Source: Halovivax sp.
GTDB lineage: Archaea > Halobacteriota > Halobacteria > Halobacteriales > Natrialbaceae
Direction: 5' to 3'
Length of the DNA stretch: 5,876 nt
Assembly: GCA_007135505.1 (NCBI GenBank)
Contig: SLIS01000321.1
Location: 1-5,876 of the forward strand
Below are positions 1-4,747 of this stretch, one piece after another. Every line of letters starts with the position of its first letter. The stretch's first letter is position 1. The notes beneath the pieces were generated by a model. It was not told the origin of the DNA, made no database searches, and was given only the letters and a program-made list of their open reading frames with translations. The position numbers and the translations under genes were made by a program.

Positions 1-1041
1 ATGGCCGAAGAACTCGACGGTGGTCTCCTCGAAACTTCCCTCGAGGAACGCGACGCTGCAGAGACTATCGTCGCCTGGATCAACCGCCGCTACGACAACG
101 AAGAGACCAATCGGGACTACCGGAGCGCGATCCGAGTCTTCTCGAAGCGCGTCACTGACGGGGAAGATCCGCCCGAGTCGATCGAGTGGATCCCGACCGG
201 AACGTCGAACAACTACGATCCGACGCCCGATCCCCGGAACATGCTCCAGTGGGAGGAACACATCGAGCCGATGCTCGACGAGTGTTACAACGCACGCGAT
301 GCGGCGATGATCTCCCTCCAGTTCGATGCCGGCCTCCGCGGCGGCGAGTTCAAGAGTCTCACCGTCGGCGACGTCCAGGACCACGACCACGGACTGCAGG
401 TCACCGTCGAGGGAAAGCAGGGCCGCAGGACGGTCATGCTGATCCCCTCGGTCCCGCACGTCCACCGTTGGCTCGACGCCCATCCCGACCGGTCGGATCC
501 CGATGCACCCCTCTGGTCGAAGATCACCAAACCCGAGGCAATCTCCGACCGGATGGTCTCGAAGGTGTTCGACGAGGTCGCCGAACGCGCTGACGTCTCG
601 AAGCCAGTCACGCTTACCAACTTCCGCAAGTCCAGCGCTGCATTCCTCGCCTCGAGGAACCTGAACCAGGCCCACATCGAGGAGCATCACGGCTGGGTCC
701 GTGGAAGCAGAGTCGCTGCCCGTTACATCTCTGTGTTCTCTGAAGACTCCGATCGCGAGCTCGCCCGGCTCCACGGAATCGACGTCTCCGAGGAAGAGGC
801 GGATTCGATCGCTCCCCTCCAGTGCACTCGGTGTGGTCGCGAGACGCCGCGAAGTGAACCGCTGTGTGTCTGGTGTGGTCAGGCGATGGACCCCCAGGCC
901 GCTGCGGAACTCGACGACTCCGATGACGAACTCAATGAGAGCCTCGCGGAACTCCCGCCCGAGAAGGCCCGGCGCGTCCTCGAACTCGCTGACGTCCTCG
1001 ACGATCCCGAGGTCAGTGGTGCGCTCCTCGACGATCGGTAA
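1..1041 (+). CDS. Tyrosine recombinase (phage-type integrase) with C-terminal zinc ribbon, probably 5'-partial
   Basis: Site-specific DNA recombinase expected to integrate or excise the element. In the visible 346 residues, about 20-55 look like part of the SAM-like core-binding domain and about 85-245 like the catalytic domain. Catalytic candidates are R113 (in GLRGGEF), the beta-hairpin K139 (VEGKQGRR), R209 (in LTNFRKSS) and the nucleophile Y242 (ARYISVF). The first His of the usual HxxR box is T206 and the usual LGH histidine is W232 (HHGW); I recall the same changes in related haloarchaeal integrases, so they need not mean loss of activity. C275/C278 and C289/C292 form a CxxC-CxxC zinc ribbon, followed by an acidic tail. 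The first base of the window is an ATG, but related proteins as I recall them have roughly 60 more N-terminal residues, with this Met internal, so the gene probably begins upstream. It converges on the minus-strand operon. Confidence 0.9.
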   Translation: MAEELDGGLLETSLEERDAAETIVAWINRRYDNEETNRDYRSAIRVFSKRVTDGEDPPESIEWIPTGTSNNYDPTPDPRNMLQWEEHIEPMLDECYNARDAAMISLQFDAGLRGGEFKSLTVGDVQDHDHGLQVTVEGKQGRRTVMLIPSVPHVHRWLDAHPDRSDPDAPLWSKITKPEAISDRMVSKVFDEVAERADVSKPVTLTNFRKSSAAFLASRNLNQAHIEEHHGWVRGSRVAARYISVFSEDSDRELARLHGIDVSEEEADSIAPLQCTRCGRETPRSEPLCVWCGQAMDPQAAAELDDSDDELNESLAELPPEKARRVLELADVLDDPEVSGALLDDR

Positions 1042-1064
1042 AGCACCATCTGGTATAATGTTCA
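1042..1064. other. Short convergent intergenic gap
   Basis: Only 23 nt separate the integrase stop from the stop of the last gene of the opposing operon. I see no T-rich archaeal terminator tract or stable hairpin here. Transcripts from either side probably run into the opposite gene, which could produce antisense RNA. This is inference from spacing only. Confidence 0.5.
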
Positions 1065-1223
1065 TCAGTATCCCTCCTTGTCGAGGCGCTCGAGGAGCAT
1101 CTCCGCGCGGTGTGCCCATGCGACGTCTTCTTCGATCATCATCTCGAGCGTATCGCGGTGTTCGGCAAGCTCTGCCCACGGGTCTGTGTCGTCAGATCCT
1201 GGAGTCGTTCCGGTTGTGCTCAT
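1065..1223 (-). CDS. Small acidic helical protein, 52 aa, last gene of operon
   Basis: I do not recognise a family. The protein is 52 aa, with a Ser/Thr/Asp-rich start (MSTTGTTPGSDD) followed by a stretch likely to be helical (about residues 14-50, AELAEHRDTLEMMIEEDVAW and onward). The start is well supported. It sits in an ATGA overlap (1220-1223) with the stop of the 97-aa gene, and a Shine-Dalgarno-like AGGTGA lies 7 nt upstream (1231-1236 on the plus strand). Longer in-frame starts up to 1451 add an Arg/Pro-rich sequence unlike haloarchaeal proteins that lies wholly inside the 97-aa gene, so they are rejected. The overlap suggests translational coupling with the 97-aa protein and possibly a physical partnership. 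Confidence 0.75.
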   Translation of the reverse strand: MSTTGTTPGSDDTDPWAELAEHRDTLEMMIEEDVAWAHRAEMLLERLDKEGY

Positions 1224-1513
1224 AGATCGCTCACCTGAGAGCGGATGTACTGCTGTTCGTTTCGCGGGCGGTCCTTCAGCCGGATGCAGGTCACGAGCCG
1301 CCCGTCGGGCTCTGCCAACAGAATCAGCTCCGTCACCTCGTGAAGTCGGGCACACTCCGCCGGCGGCTTCGCACTGGGATAGTCGATCGGGATGGCCTCG
1401 AGCCACGCGATGCGTGGGTTCAGCCGTGGCCGGTCCGATCGCTTGGTCCACTGCTTTGGGAAGTGTTCGTCGACGACGAGATCTTCGTACCGCGGTGTCT
1501 GTGCGACGCTCAT
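1220..1513 (-). CDS. Uncharacterised 97-aa protein
   Basis: Not recognised. The composition (near-neutral, alternating hydrophobic stretches such as TELILLAEPDGRLVTCIRL at about residues 60-78) suggests a small alpha/beta fold with a beta-hairpin. The C-terminus ends in a short helix (NEQQYIRSQVSDL). The start ATG overlaps the stop of the preceding 373-aa gene by ATGA (1510-1513), and a G-run that can pair with the anti-SD by G-U wobble lies just upstream (1516-1522). Its stop overlaps the 52-aa gene in the same way. Small size and an overlap with a small acidic partner would fit a toxin-antitoxin pair, but no toxin motif is visible and I do not call it one. Confidence 0.8.
   Translation of the reverse strand: MSVAQTPRYEDLVVDEHFPKQWTKRSDRPRLNPRIAWLEAIPIDYPSAKPPAECARLHEVTELILLAEPDGRLVTCIRLKDRPRNEQQYIRSQVSDL
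1231..1236 (-). promoter_or_regulatory. Shine-Dalgarno site of the 52-aa gene
   Basis: AGGTGA on the minus strand, 7 nt before the ATG at 1223. It supports the short 52-aa start inside the end of the 97-aa gene. Confidence 0.65.
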
Positions 1514-2631
1514 AGACCCCCCATCCCGAGTGTAACCAAGACTGTCAGAACGATCCCAACAGCCAGCACAAGCGGTCCGATCACTCGAGGATCGATGCTA
1601 CCGCGGTCGTCCTGCTTACGTGCGAAGTCCACCGGATCAGGGCCGTGGATAACCGTGGCAGCACCACCAACGTCAGCGATCATCCGGACGTCCGTGTTCT
1701 CATTGATCCGCTGGAGGACGGACGCTCGCCAGGCGTGGTCCGTTGCCGAGCGGAGCGCTGCTTCAACGTCCGGGTTGTCGACCTCGTCTTGGAGTGCCTC
1801 GAGGACAGAGCAGACGTCGTCGATCTCGTCGACGGTCGACTGCTCACCGATCTGGAGGCCGCCGTCCGTGGATTCCGTGATCGTCTCGCGGCGCTCGATG
1901 TTCTCGCCACCGTCCGTGGCAACCTCTCGTTCAGCACTCTCGTCGGCTTGCTTCCGTTTCTTCTTCGCGATCAGCTTGTTACACTTCCCGACGAGGATCT
2001 GTCTGGTAAAATCGTGCTCTTCGTGTTCGATGCGAACGATCTCTCGGAGTCGGTCGATCTTGGCGAGAGCCAACAGTCCGTGCCAAGAGAGGAGATCATG
2101 GTTGTTGATCGCGCGGGCGATCGCCTCCTGGACGTCGGCCTTGTCGACGCCGTCGAGCTTTCGGCCTTGGTGAACGAGGTTCCCTCGGCTTCCCCACCGA
2201 GCATCGGCCCCGGCAGGATACTCGTGAACGTTCTCGAGCACCCACTCGTAGACATCGATGGCGCCACCATCGGTCGCAAGTTCGCTAGCGCGTTCAAAGT
2301 CACCACCGTCCGGGACGGTTGCCTCGGTTTCGTCGGCCTCGAATGCCCGTTCGCAGGCCTCGCACGTGTGTGCCTGATTGAAATATCGTGGGTCGTGCTT
2401 GACGTCGGCGACCGGCGTCTCGAGAGCCTCACCACAGGCAGTGACGTGACGCGTCCCTTCGAAATCAATCGACGCGTGCCATGTTCCGTCGACGTCCTGG
2501 ACCCAGCAGTGAACGTCGTCGTTGGTGTCGAAGTGATCCGCTGACGTCCCGTGCCGGTCCTCGATCGAGCAGTCCTTACAAACGCGACGTCCGGGGGCAG
2601 TGGTCTGCCCACAGTCGGCGCACTTAGTCAT
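1510..2631 (-). CDS. Two-module zinc-binding protein with C-terminal membrane anchor, 373 aa
   Basis: Function unknown. The N-terminus is a zinc ribbon with C4/C7 and C18/C21. A second candidate metal site is H62, C66 (HVTACG) with C90/C93 (HTCEACE). Residues about 125-228 form a mainly helical domain (WHGLLALAKIDRLREIV, then a Lys-rich run near 222-228) that I vaguely associate with haloarchaeal mobile-element proteins, without a name. TDGG recurs at 120-123, 239-242 and 255-258, apparently in acidic linkers. Residues about 351-371 are a single hydrophobic segment (IGPLVLAVGIVLTVLVTLG) ending two residues before the stop, as in a tail-anchored protein with its bulk in the cytoplasm. The ATG at 2631 is chosen because GGAGGG lies 5 nt upstream (2637-2642) and it begins directly before the zinc ribbon. 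It overlaps the 46-aa gene by 8 nt and the 97-aa gene by ATGA. Confidence 0.85.
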   Translation of the reverse strand: MTKCADCGQTTAPGRRVCKDCSIEDRHGTSADHFDTNDDVHCWVQDVDGTWHASIDFEGTRHVTACGEALETPVADVKHDPRYFNQAHTCEACERAFEADETEATVPDGGDFERASELATDGGAIDVYEWVLENVHEYPAGADARWGSRGNLVHQGRKLDGVDKADVQEAIARAINNHDLLSWHGLLALAKIDRLREIVRIEHEEHDFTRQILVGKCNKLIAKKKRKQADESAEREVATDGGENIERRETITESTDGGLQIGEQSTVDEIDDVCSVLEALQDEVDNPDVEAALRSATDHAWRASVLQRINENTDVRMIADVGGAATVIHGPDPVDFARKQDDRGSIDPRVIGPLVLAVGIVLTVLVTLGMGGL

Positions 2632-2764
2632 CGTCCCCCTCCGCTGGCTGGGCAAGCAGAAGTTCGTCGTCGCCGTCGTCGACGAGGATCAGATCATCAG
2701 CTGCGTGGAGTCGCTCCGCCATCGAGCGGTCGACTGCGCCGACGACTTCGAAGCGAGCGGTCAT
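2624..2764 (-). CDS. Small acidic 46-aa protein nested between operon genes
   Basis: A short gene that length cut-offs would drop. It reads MTARFEVVGAVDRSM at the N-terminus and ends in a very acidic stretch (LILVDDGDDELLLAQPAEGD followed by DD and a TAA stop). The start is fixed by an ATGA overlap with the stop of the 115-aa gene (2761-2764) and a G-rich SD-like GGGGGTG 5 nt upstream (2770-2776). Its end overlaps the start of the 373-aa gene by 8 nt (2624-2631). Without it the operon would have a 129-nt hole where all other junctions overlap. Strong acidity matches haloarchaeal coding bias. No family recognised; an adaptor or small regulatory partner is only a guess. Confidence 0.7.
   Translation of the reverse strand: MTARFEVVGAVDRSMAERLHAADDLILVDDGDDELLLAQPAEGDDD
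2637..2642 (-). promoter_or_regulatory. Shine-Dalgarno site of the 373-aa gene
   Basis: GGAGGG on the minus strand, 5 nt before the ATG at 2631. It supports starting the protein directly at the zinc ribbon (MTKCADCG) rather than 8 codons upstream. Confidence 0.7.
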
Positions 2765-3108
2765 GCCGGCACCCCCTTCTCGATTAGTTCCTCAACGTCC
2801 TCCTGACTGAGTCGATCGCCGTCCTCGAGGCCATCGAAGATACCGCCGTGTTCGACGTTGTAGGCGAACTCGAACCAGATCGTACCGTGGAGTTCACCCG
2901 GATACTTGTCGGCGAGTGCGTAGGCGTCGGTGTCGTGAACCTGGACATTCGCGCTCTGACTCATCAGAGCGATGTCGATGTACTCTGTGGTGTAGCCGAT
3001 TTCACCGAGGATGTGGTCTTCGCCGTCGAATCGAGTCAGCATGAAGTACATGTACTGACCCCGATCTGGCTCGTGGACGCGGACGGTCTTCGTCTCGTAG
3101 ACGCTCAT
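2761..3108 (-). CDS. Uncharacterised acidic 115-aa protein
   Basis: Not recognised. The protein begins MSVYETKTVRVHEPDRG, has a beta-rich looking middle (YMYFMLTRFDGEDHILGEIG, then TIWFEFAYNVEH near residues 76-87) and ends with a short acidic helix (SQEDVEELIEKGVPA). No signal peptide, membrane segment or metal motif is visible. Its ATG overlaps the stop of the upstream 246-aa gene by ATGA (3105-3108), with a weak SD-like GGGTGG about 4 nt upstream (3113-3118). Its own stop overlaps the 46-aa gene. Expression is presumably coupled to its neighbours. Coding status is strong from overlap, acidity and codon pattern; function is unknown. Confidence 0.82.
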   Translation of the reverse strand: MSVYETKTVRVHEPDRGQYMYFMLTRFDGEDHILGEIGYTTEYIDIALMSQSANVQVHDTDAYALADKYPGELHGTIWFEFAYNVEHGGIFDGLEDGDRLSQEDVEELIEKGVPA

Positions 3109-3845
3109 GCTTCCACCCGCTCATCCTCGATCGTCACCTGTTCGGCTTCCTCCGTTTCCTCGATCTCGACCCCGTCGGCAAACGTCGCGATCGGGACGAT
3201 CTCCTCGTCGAGGAAGCGACCGAGCAGTTCGGGCTTCATCTCGTCGGGTTCCCAGATCGCAAGGTAGCCGCTCGCGTAGATGACCAGCCGGACGAACATG
3301 TCTCGCCAGTGGGTCGTCAGCGCGACGCCGACGTCAGCGTTGACCGCGTCGTACTTCTGTGCGGTCCCCCAGTCGATCGAGACGTCATCGAGGTTTCGCT
3401 CGCGAGTCGCCATCTCGACGGTCCAGTCGCGACCCTCGTCGCGCTGTCGTCGAACGAATTCCCAGGGCTTGAGGCGGACCGGTGCGATCTCGGCTTTGGC
3501 GAGCTGTTGAAATTCGTTGAACGGCCAGTCCGGTTCGTGCTCAAGGTCACTCGTGTGCGTGCGCTCGGCAAGGATCCATCCCTCACCGTCGACGTCGGCG
3601 ACGAACTTGGAGGCCACCTTCCGACGGACATTTCGGATCTCGGTCTCGATCGTCGTGCCGTCGATCAGGACTCGTTCATCCTGCTTGACGACCTCGCCAG
3701 CGACGGTCCCCGACTGGATGACGAGCTCGTCGTCCAGGTAGGTCTGGGTCTCTTCGACCTCGAGGGCTCGACTGGTCTGGTCGTGGGTGCTCTCGAGCGG
3801 TTCCTCGGCTGGTTCTGAGAGCAATGCTAGCTGACCAGCGATCAT
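3105..3845 (-). CDS. Uncharacterised 246-aa acidic protein
   Basis: Not recognised. The N-terminal 30 residues look disordered and acidic (MIAGQLALLSEPAEEPLEST). A likely beta-rich segment follows (about 35-95, including EGWILAERTH). Then comes a Trp/Arg-containing middle (PWEFVRRQRDEGRDW, about 131-145), a stretch with WGTAQKYDAVNADVGVALTT, a hydrophobic segment (FVRLVIYASGYLAIWEP) and a highly acidic tail (EIEETEEAEQVTIEDERVEA). The hydrophobic segment is short and contains charged or polar residues, so I do not call it transmembrane. The ATG at 3845 is preferred over an upstream in-frame start at 3887, because GGAGG lies 7 nt before it (3853-3857) and it forms an ATGA overlap with the 93-aa gene. 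No catalytic motif is evident. Confidence 0.85.
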   Translation of the reverse strand: MIAGQLALLSEPAEEPLESTHDQTSRALEVEETQTYLDDELVIQSGTVAGEVVKQDERVLIDGTTIETEIRNVRRKVASKFVADVDGEGWILAERTHTSDLEHEPDWPFNEFQQLAKAEIAPVRLKPWEFVRRQRDEGRDWTVEMATRERNLDDVSIDWGTAQKYDAVNADVGVALTTHWRDMFVRLVIYASGYLAIWEPDEMKPELLGRFLDEEIVPIATFADGVEIEETEEAEQVTIEDERVEA

Positions 3846-4123
3846 CGAGCATCCTCCTCGCTGACTGCCCAGTTGCTCGTGATCCACACATCCTCGCCGT
3901 CGCCGTCGATGGTGTAGCGACCGGCGGGCGTGAGCGTTCCGACGGGCCGTTTGCGTCGATCCGTTCGTGCCTCTGACTCGGCCTCGTCGAAACGCCGTGT
4001 GATCTCCTCACGAGCAGCCCGTCGCGAGTCGTGCTCGAGGGCCGCGGCATCGCGTGGGATGCGATCGTCGTGTTCAGTGTTCGATCCGTTATCGTCTTCC
4101 GTATGGTTGTCGTCTGTGTACAT
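3842..4123 (-). CDS. Small charged 93-aa protein, first gene of operon
   Basis: Probable first gene of the seven-gene operon. It begins MYTDDNHTEDDNGSNTEHDD, a very acidic, disordered-looking stretch. A helical region rich in Arg and Glu follows (about 29-57, SRRAAREEITRRFDEAESEA), then a short C-terminal part (GRYTIDGDGEDVWITSNWAV) likely to form beta strands. No family recognised; the basic/acidic helix could contact nucleic acid or a partner, which is only a guess. The ATG at 4123 has no SD, unlike most downstream genes. It is preceded 13 nt upstream by a GC-rich hairpin, and its first codons are repeated in the leader. A longer TTG start at 4201 would add residues unlike haloarchaeal proteins. 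The stop overlaps the 246-aa gene by ATGA. Confidence 0.75.
   Translation of the reverse strand: MYTDDNHTEDDNGSNTEHDDRIPRDAAALEHDSRRAAREEITRRFDEAESEARTDRRKRPVGTLTPAGRYTIDGDGEDVWITSNWAVSEEDAR
3853..3857 (-). promoter_or_regulatory. Shine-Dalgarno site of the 246-aa gene
   Basis: GGAGG on the minus strand, 7 nt before the ATG at 3845. It decides that start over the in-frame ATG-type start 42 nt upstream. Confidence 0.7.
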
Positions 4124-4173
4124 GGTTACGGATGTGCCGGGGCGGATTCCTGCCCCGGATGGTTGTCGTCTGT
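4099..4173. repeat. 19-nt direct repeat: operon's first codons copied into its leader
   Basis: The plus-strand stretch 4099-4117, which encodes residues 3-8 or so of the 93-aa protein (read on the minus strand), recurs at 4155-4173 upstream of its start codon. The copies match at 18 of 19 positions, differing only at the fourth base, and are 56 nt apart. The upstream copy is outside the reading frame's credible start. It may be a regulator-binding repeat or a remnant of a local duplication. Confidence 0.75.
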
Positions 4174-4193
4174 AACCCGCGGACAACCGGGGC
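4137..4193 (-). promoter_or_regulatory. Operon leader with two mutually exclusive hairpins
   Basis: Three 7-nt arms are visible (plus-strand sequence): CCGGGGC at 4137-4143, GCCCCGG at 4152-4158 and CCGGGGC again at 4187-4193. The middle arm is perfectly complementary to either outer arm. One fold is a compact hairpin (4137-4158, 8-nt loop) whose edge is 13 nt from the operon's first ATG. The alternative pairs the middle arm with the distal arm and can be extended by TTGTC (4163-4167) with GACAA (4182-4186). A switch in ribosome access is conceivable if transcription starts upstream of 4193. Structure is seen in sequence; function is inference. Confidence 0.4.
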
Positions 4194-4268
4194 GCGATCA
4201 AGTTGGTACCTGGAGCGCGCTCCGGATGTGGCCGCGAGTGTCTGATTCTGGTGTTGGTCCCGAACTCC

Positions 4269-4275
4269 TACTAAA
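4269..4275 (-). promoter_or_regulatory. Weak TATA-like box for the overlapping operon
   Basis: On the minus strand this reads TTTAGTA within TTACTTTAGTAGG, a partial match to the haloarchaeal TTTAWA box. A start about 25 nt downstream would give a leader of roughly 120 nt containing both alternative hairpins. No clear BRE adjoins it, so this is a tentative assignment. Confidence 0.3.
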
Positions 4276-4280
4276 GTAAC

Positions 4281-4310
4281 CCGCGTCGTTTCGAAACAGC
4301 GACTACGCGG
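4281..4310. repeat. Nested palindrome near the operon's TATA-like box
   Basis: CCGCGT (4281-4286) and ACGCGG (4305-4310) form perfect 6-bp outer arms, and inside them lies the 10-bp perfect palindrome GTTTCGAAAC (4288-4297). The element lies just upstream of the TATA-like box on the minus strand, a position suited to an activator or repressor site. No binding protein can be named. Confidence 0.45.
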
Positions 4311-4404
4311 TAATCGTTGCTTAGCGGCCGAACTGAAAGCTATAGCCGCCGTGTAACAATATTGTCGGATGACGTTCGTGACCATGCGTTAGTGCTTCTG
4401 ACTC

Positions 4405-4431
4405 GAGTCGGGTGCTGATGACACCCGGCTC
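4405..4431 (-). terminator. Hairpin downstream of the first RHH gene, possible terminator
   Basis: A 10-bp stem (4405-4414 with 4422-4431, nine Watson-Crick pairs plus one mismatch that is a G-U wobble on the plus-strand RNA) closes a 7-nt loop. It begins 26 nt beyond the RHH stop on the minus strand. Read on that strand it is not followed by a T-run, which archaeal termination usually needs, so the role is uncertain. It overlaps the palindrome GACTCGAGTC (4400-4409). Confidence 0.35.
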
Positions 4432-4457
4432 ACTGTAGTTTAGTTAGTAGCCTGTGC

Positions 4458-4640
4458 TCAGAGTCCGTTCACTTCAACAGTGTAGGACTCAGGCGCTTCC
4501 CATTCACTGTCATCTTCTGCCTGAAAGCGGGCTACAAGGGCCTCGCGCACGTACCGACTTCGATTAGAGCCAGCTTCTTCTACCCGCTCTTCGAGATCTT
4601 CCAACATTTCGTCAGGCATGCTGAACGTCGGATGCGCCAT
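4458..4640 (-). CDS. Ribbon-helix-helix (CopG/Arc-type) transcriptional regulator, 60 aa
   Basis: Probable DNA-binding dimer of the RHH superfamily. A short N-terminal beta strand (about residues 3-8, HPTFSMP) would insert into the DNA major groove. Helix A covers about 9-22 (EMLEDLEERVEEAG), then an SNRS turn, then helix B about 26-41 (RSRYVREALVARFQ), followed by an acidic tail. The 60-aa length is normal for the family. The ATG at 4640 is preferred over an in-frame ATG at 4667 because a TATA-like TACTATTA lies 27-34 nt upstream (4667-4674), giving a leaderless transcript, and because the RHH fold begins directly after it. The start codon lies inside a TGGTA-type inverted repeat, so autorepression is likely. 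It is divergent from a second RHH gene. Confidence 0.85.
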   Translation of the reverse strand: MAHPTFSMPDEMLEDLEERVEEAGSNRSRYVREALVARFQAEDDSEWEAPESYTVEVNGL

Positions 4641-4747
4641 GGTAGTACCATAGTAGTTTACCACCATAATAGTATCGAACCCGACTGCGTTAGAATGGTA
4701 CTGAAGAATGGTACATTCTTATGGTGGTAGAGTGGTATGGTGGTACC
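4641..4747. promoter_or_regulatory. Symmetric divergent promoter/operator between two RHH genes
   Basis: The 107-nt gap serves both RHH genes. TATA-like boxes lie 27-34 nt from each ATG: TACTATTA at 4667-4674 (minus) and CATTCTTA at 4714-4721 (plus), consistent with leaderless starts at both ATGs. TGGTA occurs on the plus strand at 4640, 4696, 4709, 4725, 4733 and 4741, and its complement TACCA at 4646, 4659 and 4744 (first base given; the outermost boxes overlap the start codons). Short repeated boxes with such regular spacing are typical RHH operators. Transcription from one side probably affects the other. Confidence 0.75.
4692..4720. repeat. Tandem AGAATGGTAC boxes and an overlapping inverted repeat
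   Basis: AGAATGGTAC occurs at 4692-4701 and again at 4705-4714, a 13-bp period. The second copy overlaps a perfect 7-bp inverted repeat, AAGAATG (4704-4710) with CATTCTT (4714-4720), which covers the plus-strand TATA-like box. A protein bound here would block the promoter of the second RHH gene. Confidence 0.7.

Larger units (their letters stand above)
1065..4123 (-). other. Seven-gene overlapping operon
   Basis: In transcription order the products are 93, 246, 115, 46, 373, 97 and 52 aa. Junctions are ATGA overlaps at 3842-3845, 3105-3108, 2761-2764, 1510-1513 and 1220-1223, plus an 8-nt overlap at 2624-2631. Most internal starts have a G-rich SD-like sequence 2-7 nt upstream; the first gene has none. 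The pattern implies one polycistronic mRNA with coupled translation. Long plus-strand open frames across this region are antisense shadows. Confidence 0.8.
4124..4457. other. 334-nt intergenic region with leader and structured elements
   Basis: No credible gene on either strand: the only longer frames (for example minus 4089-4385) give Arg-rich sequences unlike the acidic neighbours. The region lies between the start of the seven-gene operon and the end of the first RHH gene, both on the minus strand, so it should contain the operon promoter and leader and the RHH gene's terminator. The structured elements I see are listed separately. Two further small palindromes are GCTATAGC (4339-4346) and ACAATATTGT (4356-4365); their role is unknown. 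Confidence 0.6.

Noticed and set aside
1224..1451. N-terminal extension of the 52-aa gene
   Set aside because: Pro/Arg-rich sequence lying wholly within the 97-aa gene; the ATGA overlap and AGGTGA site support the short start.
1220..1513. Toxin of a toxin-antitoxin pair with the 52-aa protein
   Set aside because: Size and overlap would fit, but no RelE, VapC, HicA or other toxin signature is visible.
1340..2173. Plus-strand open frame of 277 codons
   Set aside because: Ser/Arg-rich product crossing two minus-strand genes, with no haloarchaeal acidity and no motif.
1645..2544. Long plus-strand open frame (299 codons) opposite the 373-aa gene
   Set aside because: Antisense shadow created by GC-rich codon structure; the minus-strand frame has zinc motifs, a membrane anchor, an SD and overlaps with neighbours.
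3309..3818. Plus-strand open frame of 169 codons with fairly acidic product
   Set aside because: Antisense to the 246-aa gene, which has an SD and ATGA overlaps; reverse-complement frames of acidic genes often look acidic.
4124..4201. TTG start extending the 93-aa protein by 26 residues
   Set aside because: Rare start codon, and the added sequence is basic and Pro/Gly-rich, unlike the acidic N-terminus that follows.
4089..4385. Minus-strand open frame across the operon leader
   Set aside because: Arg-rich product with no acidic bias; overlaps the leader hairpins and the start of the 93-aa gene.
4405..4431. C/D box guide RNA, suggested by CTGATGA in the hairpin loop
   Set aside because: A C-box-like heptamer is present, but I found no matching downstream D box (CTGA) at a suitable distance; a plain hairpin is the simpler reading.
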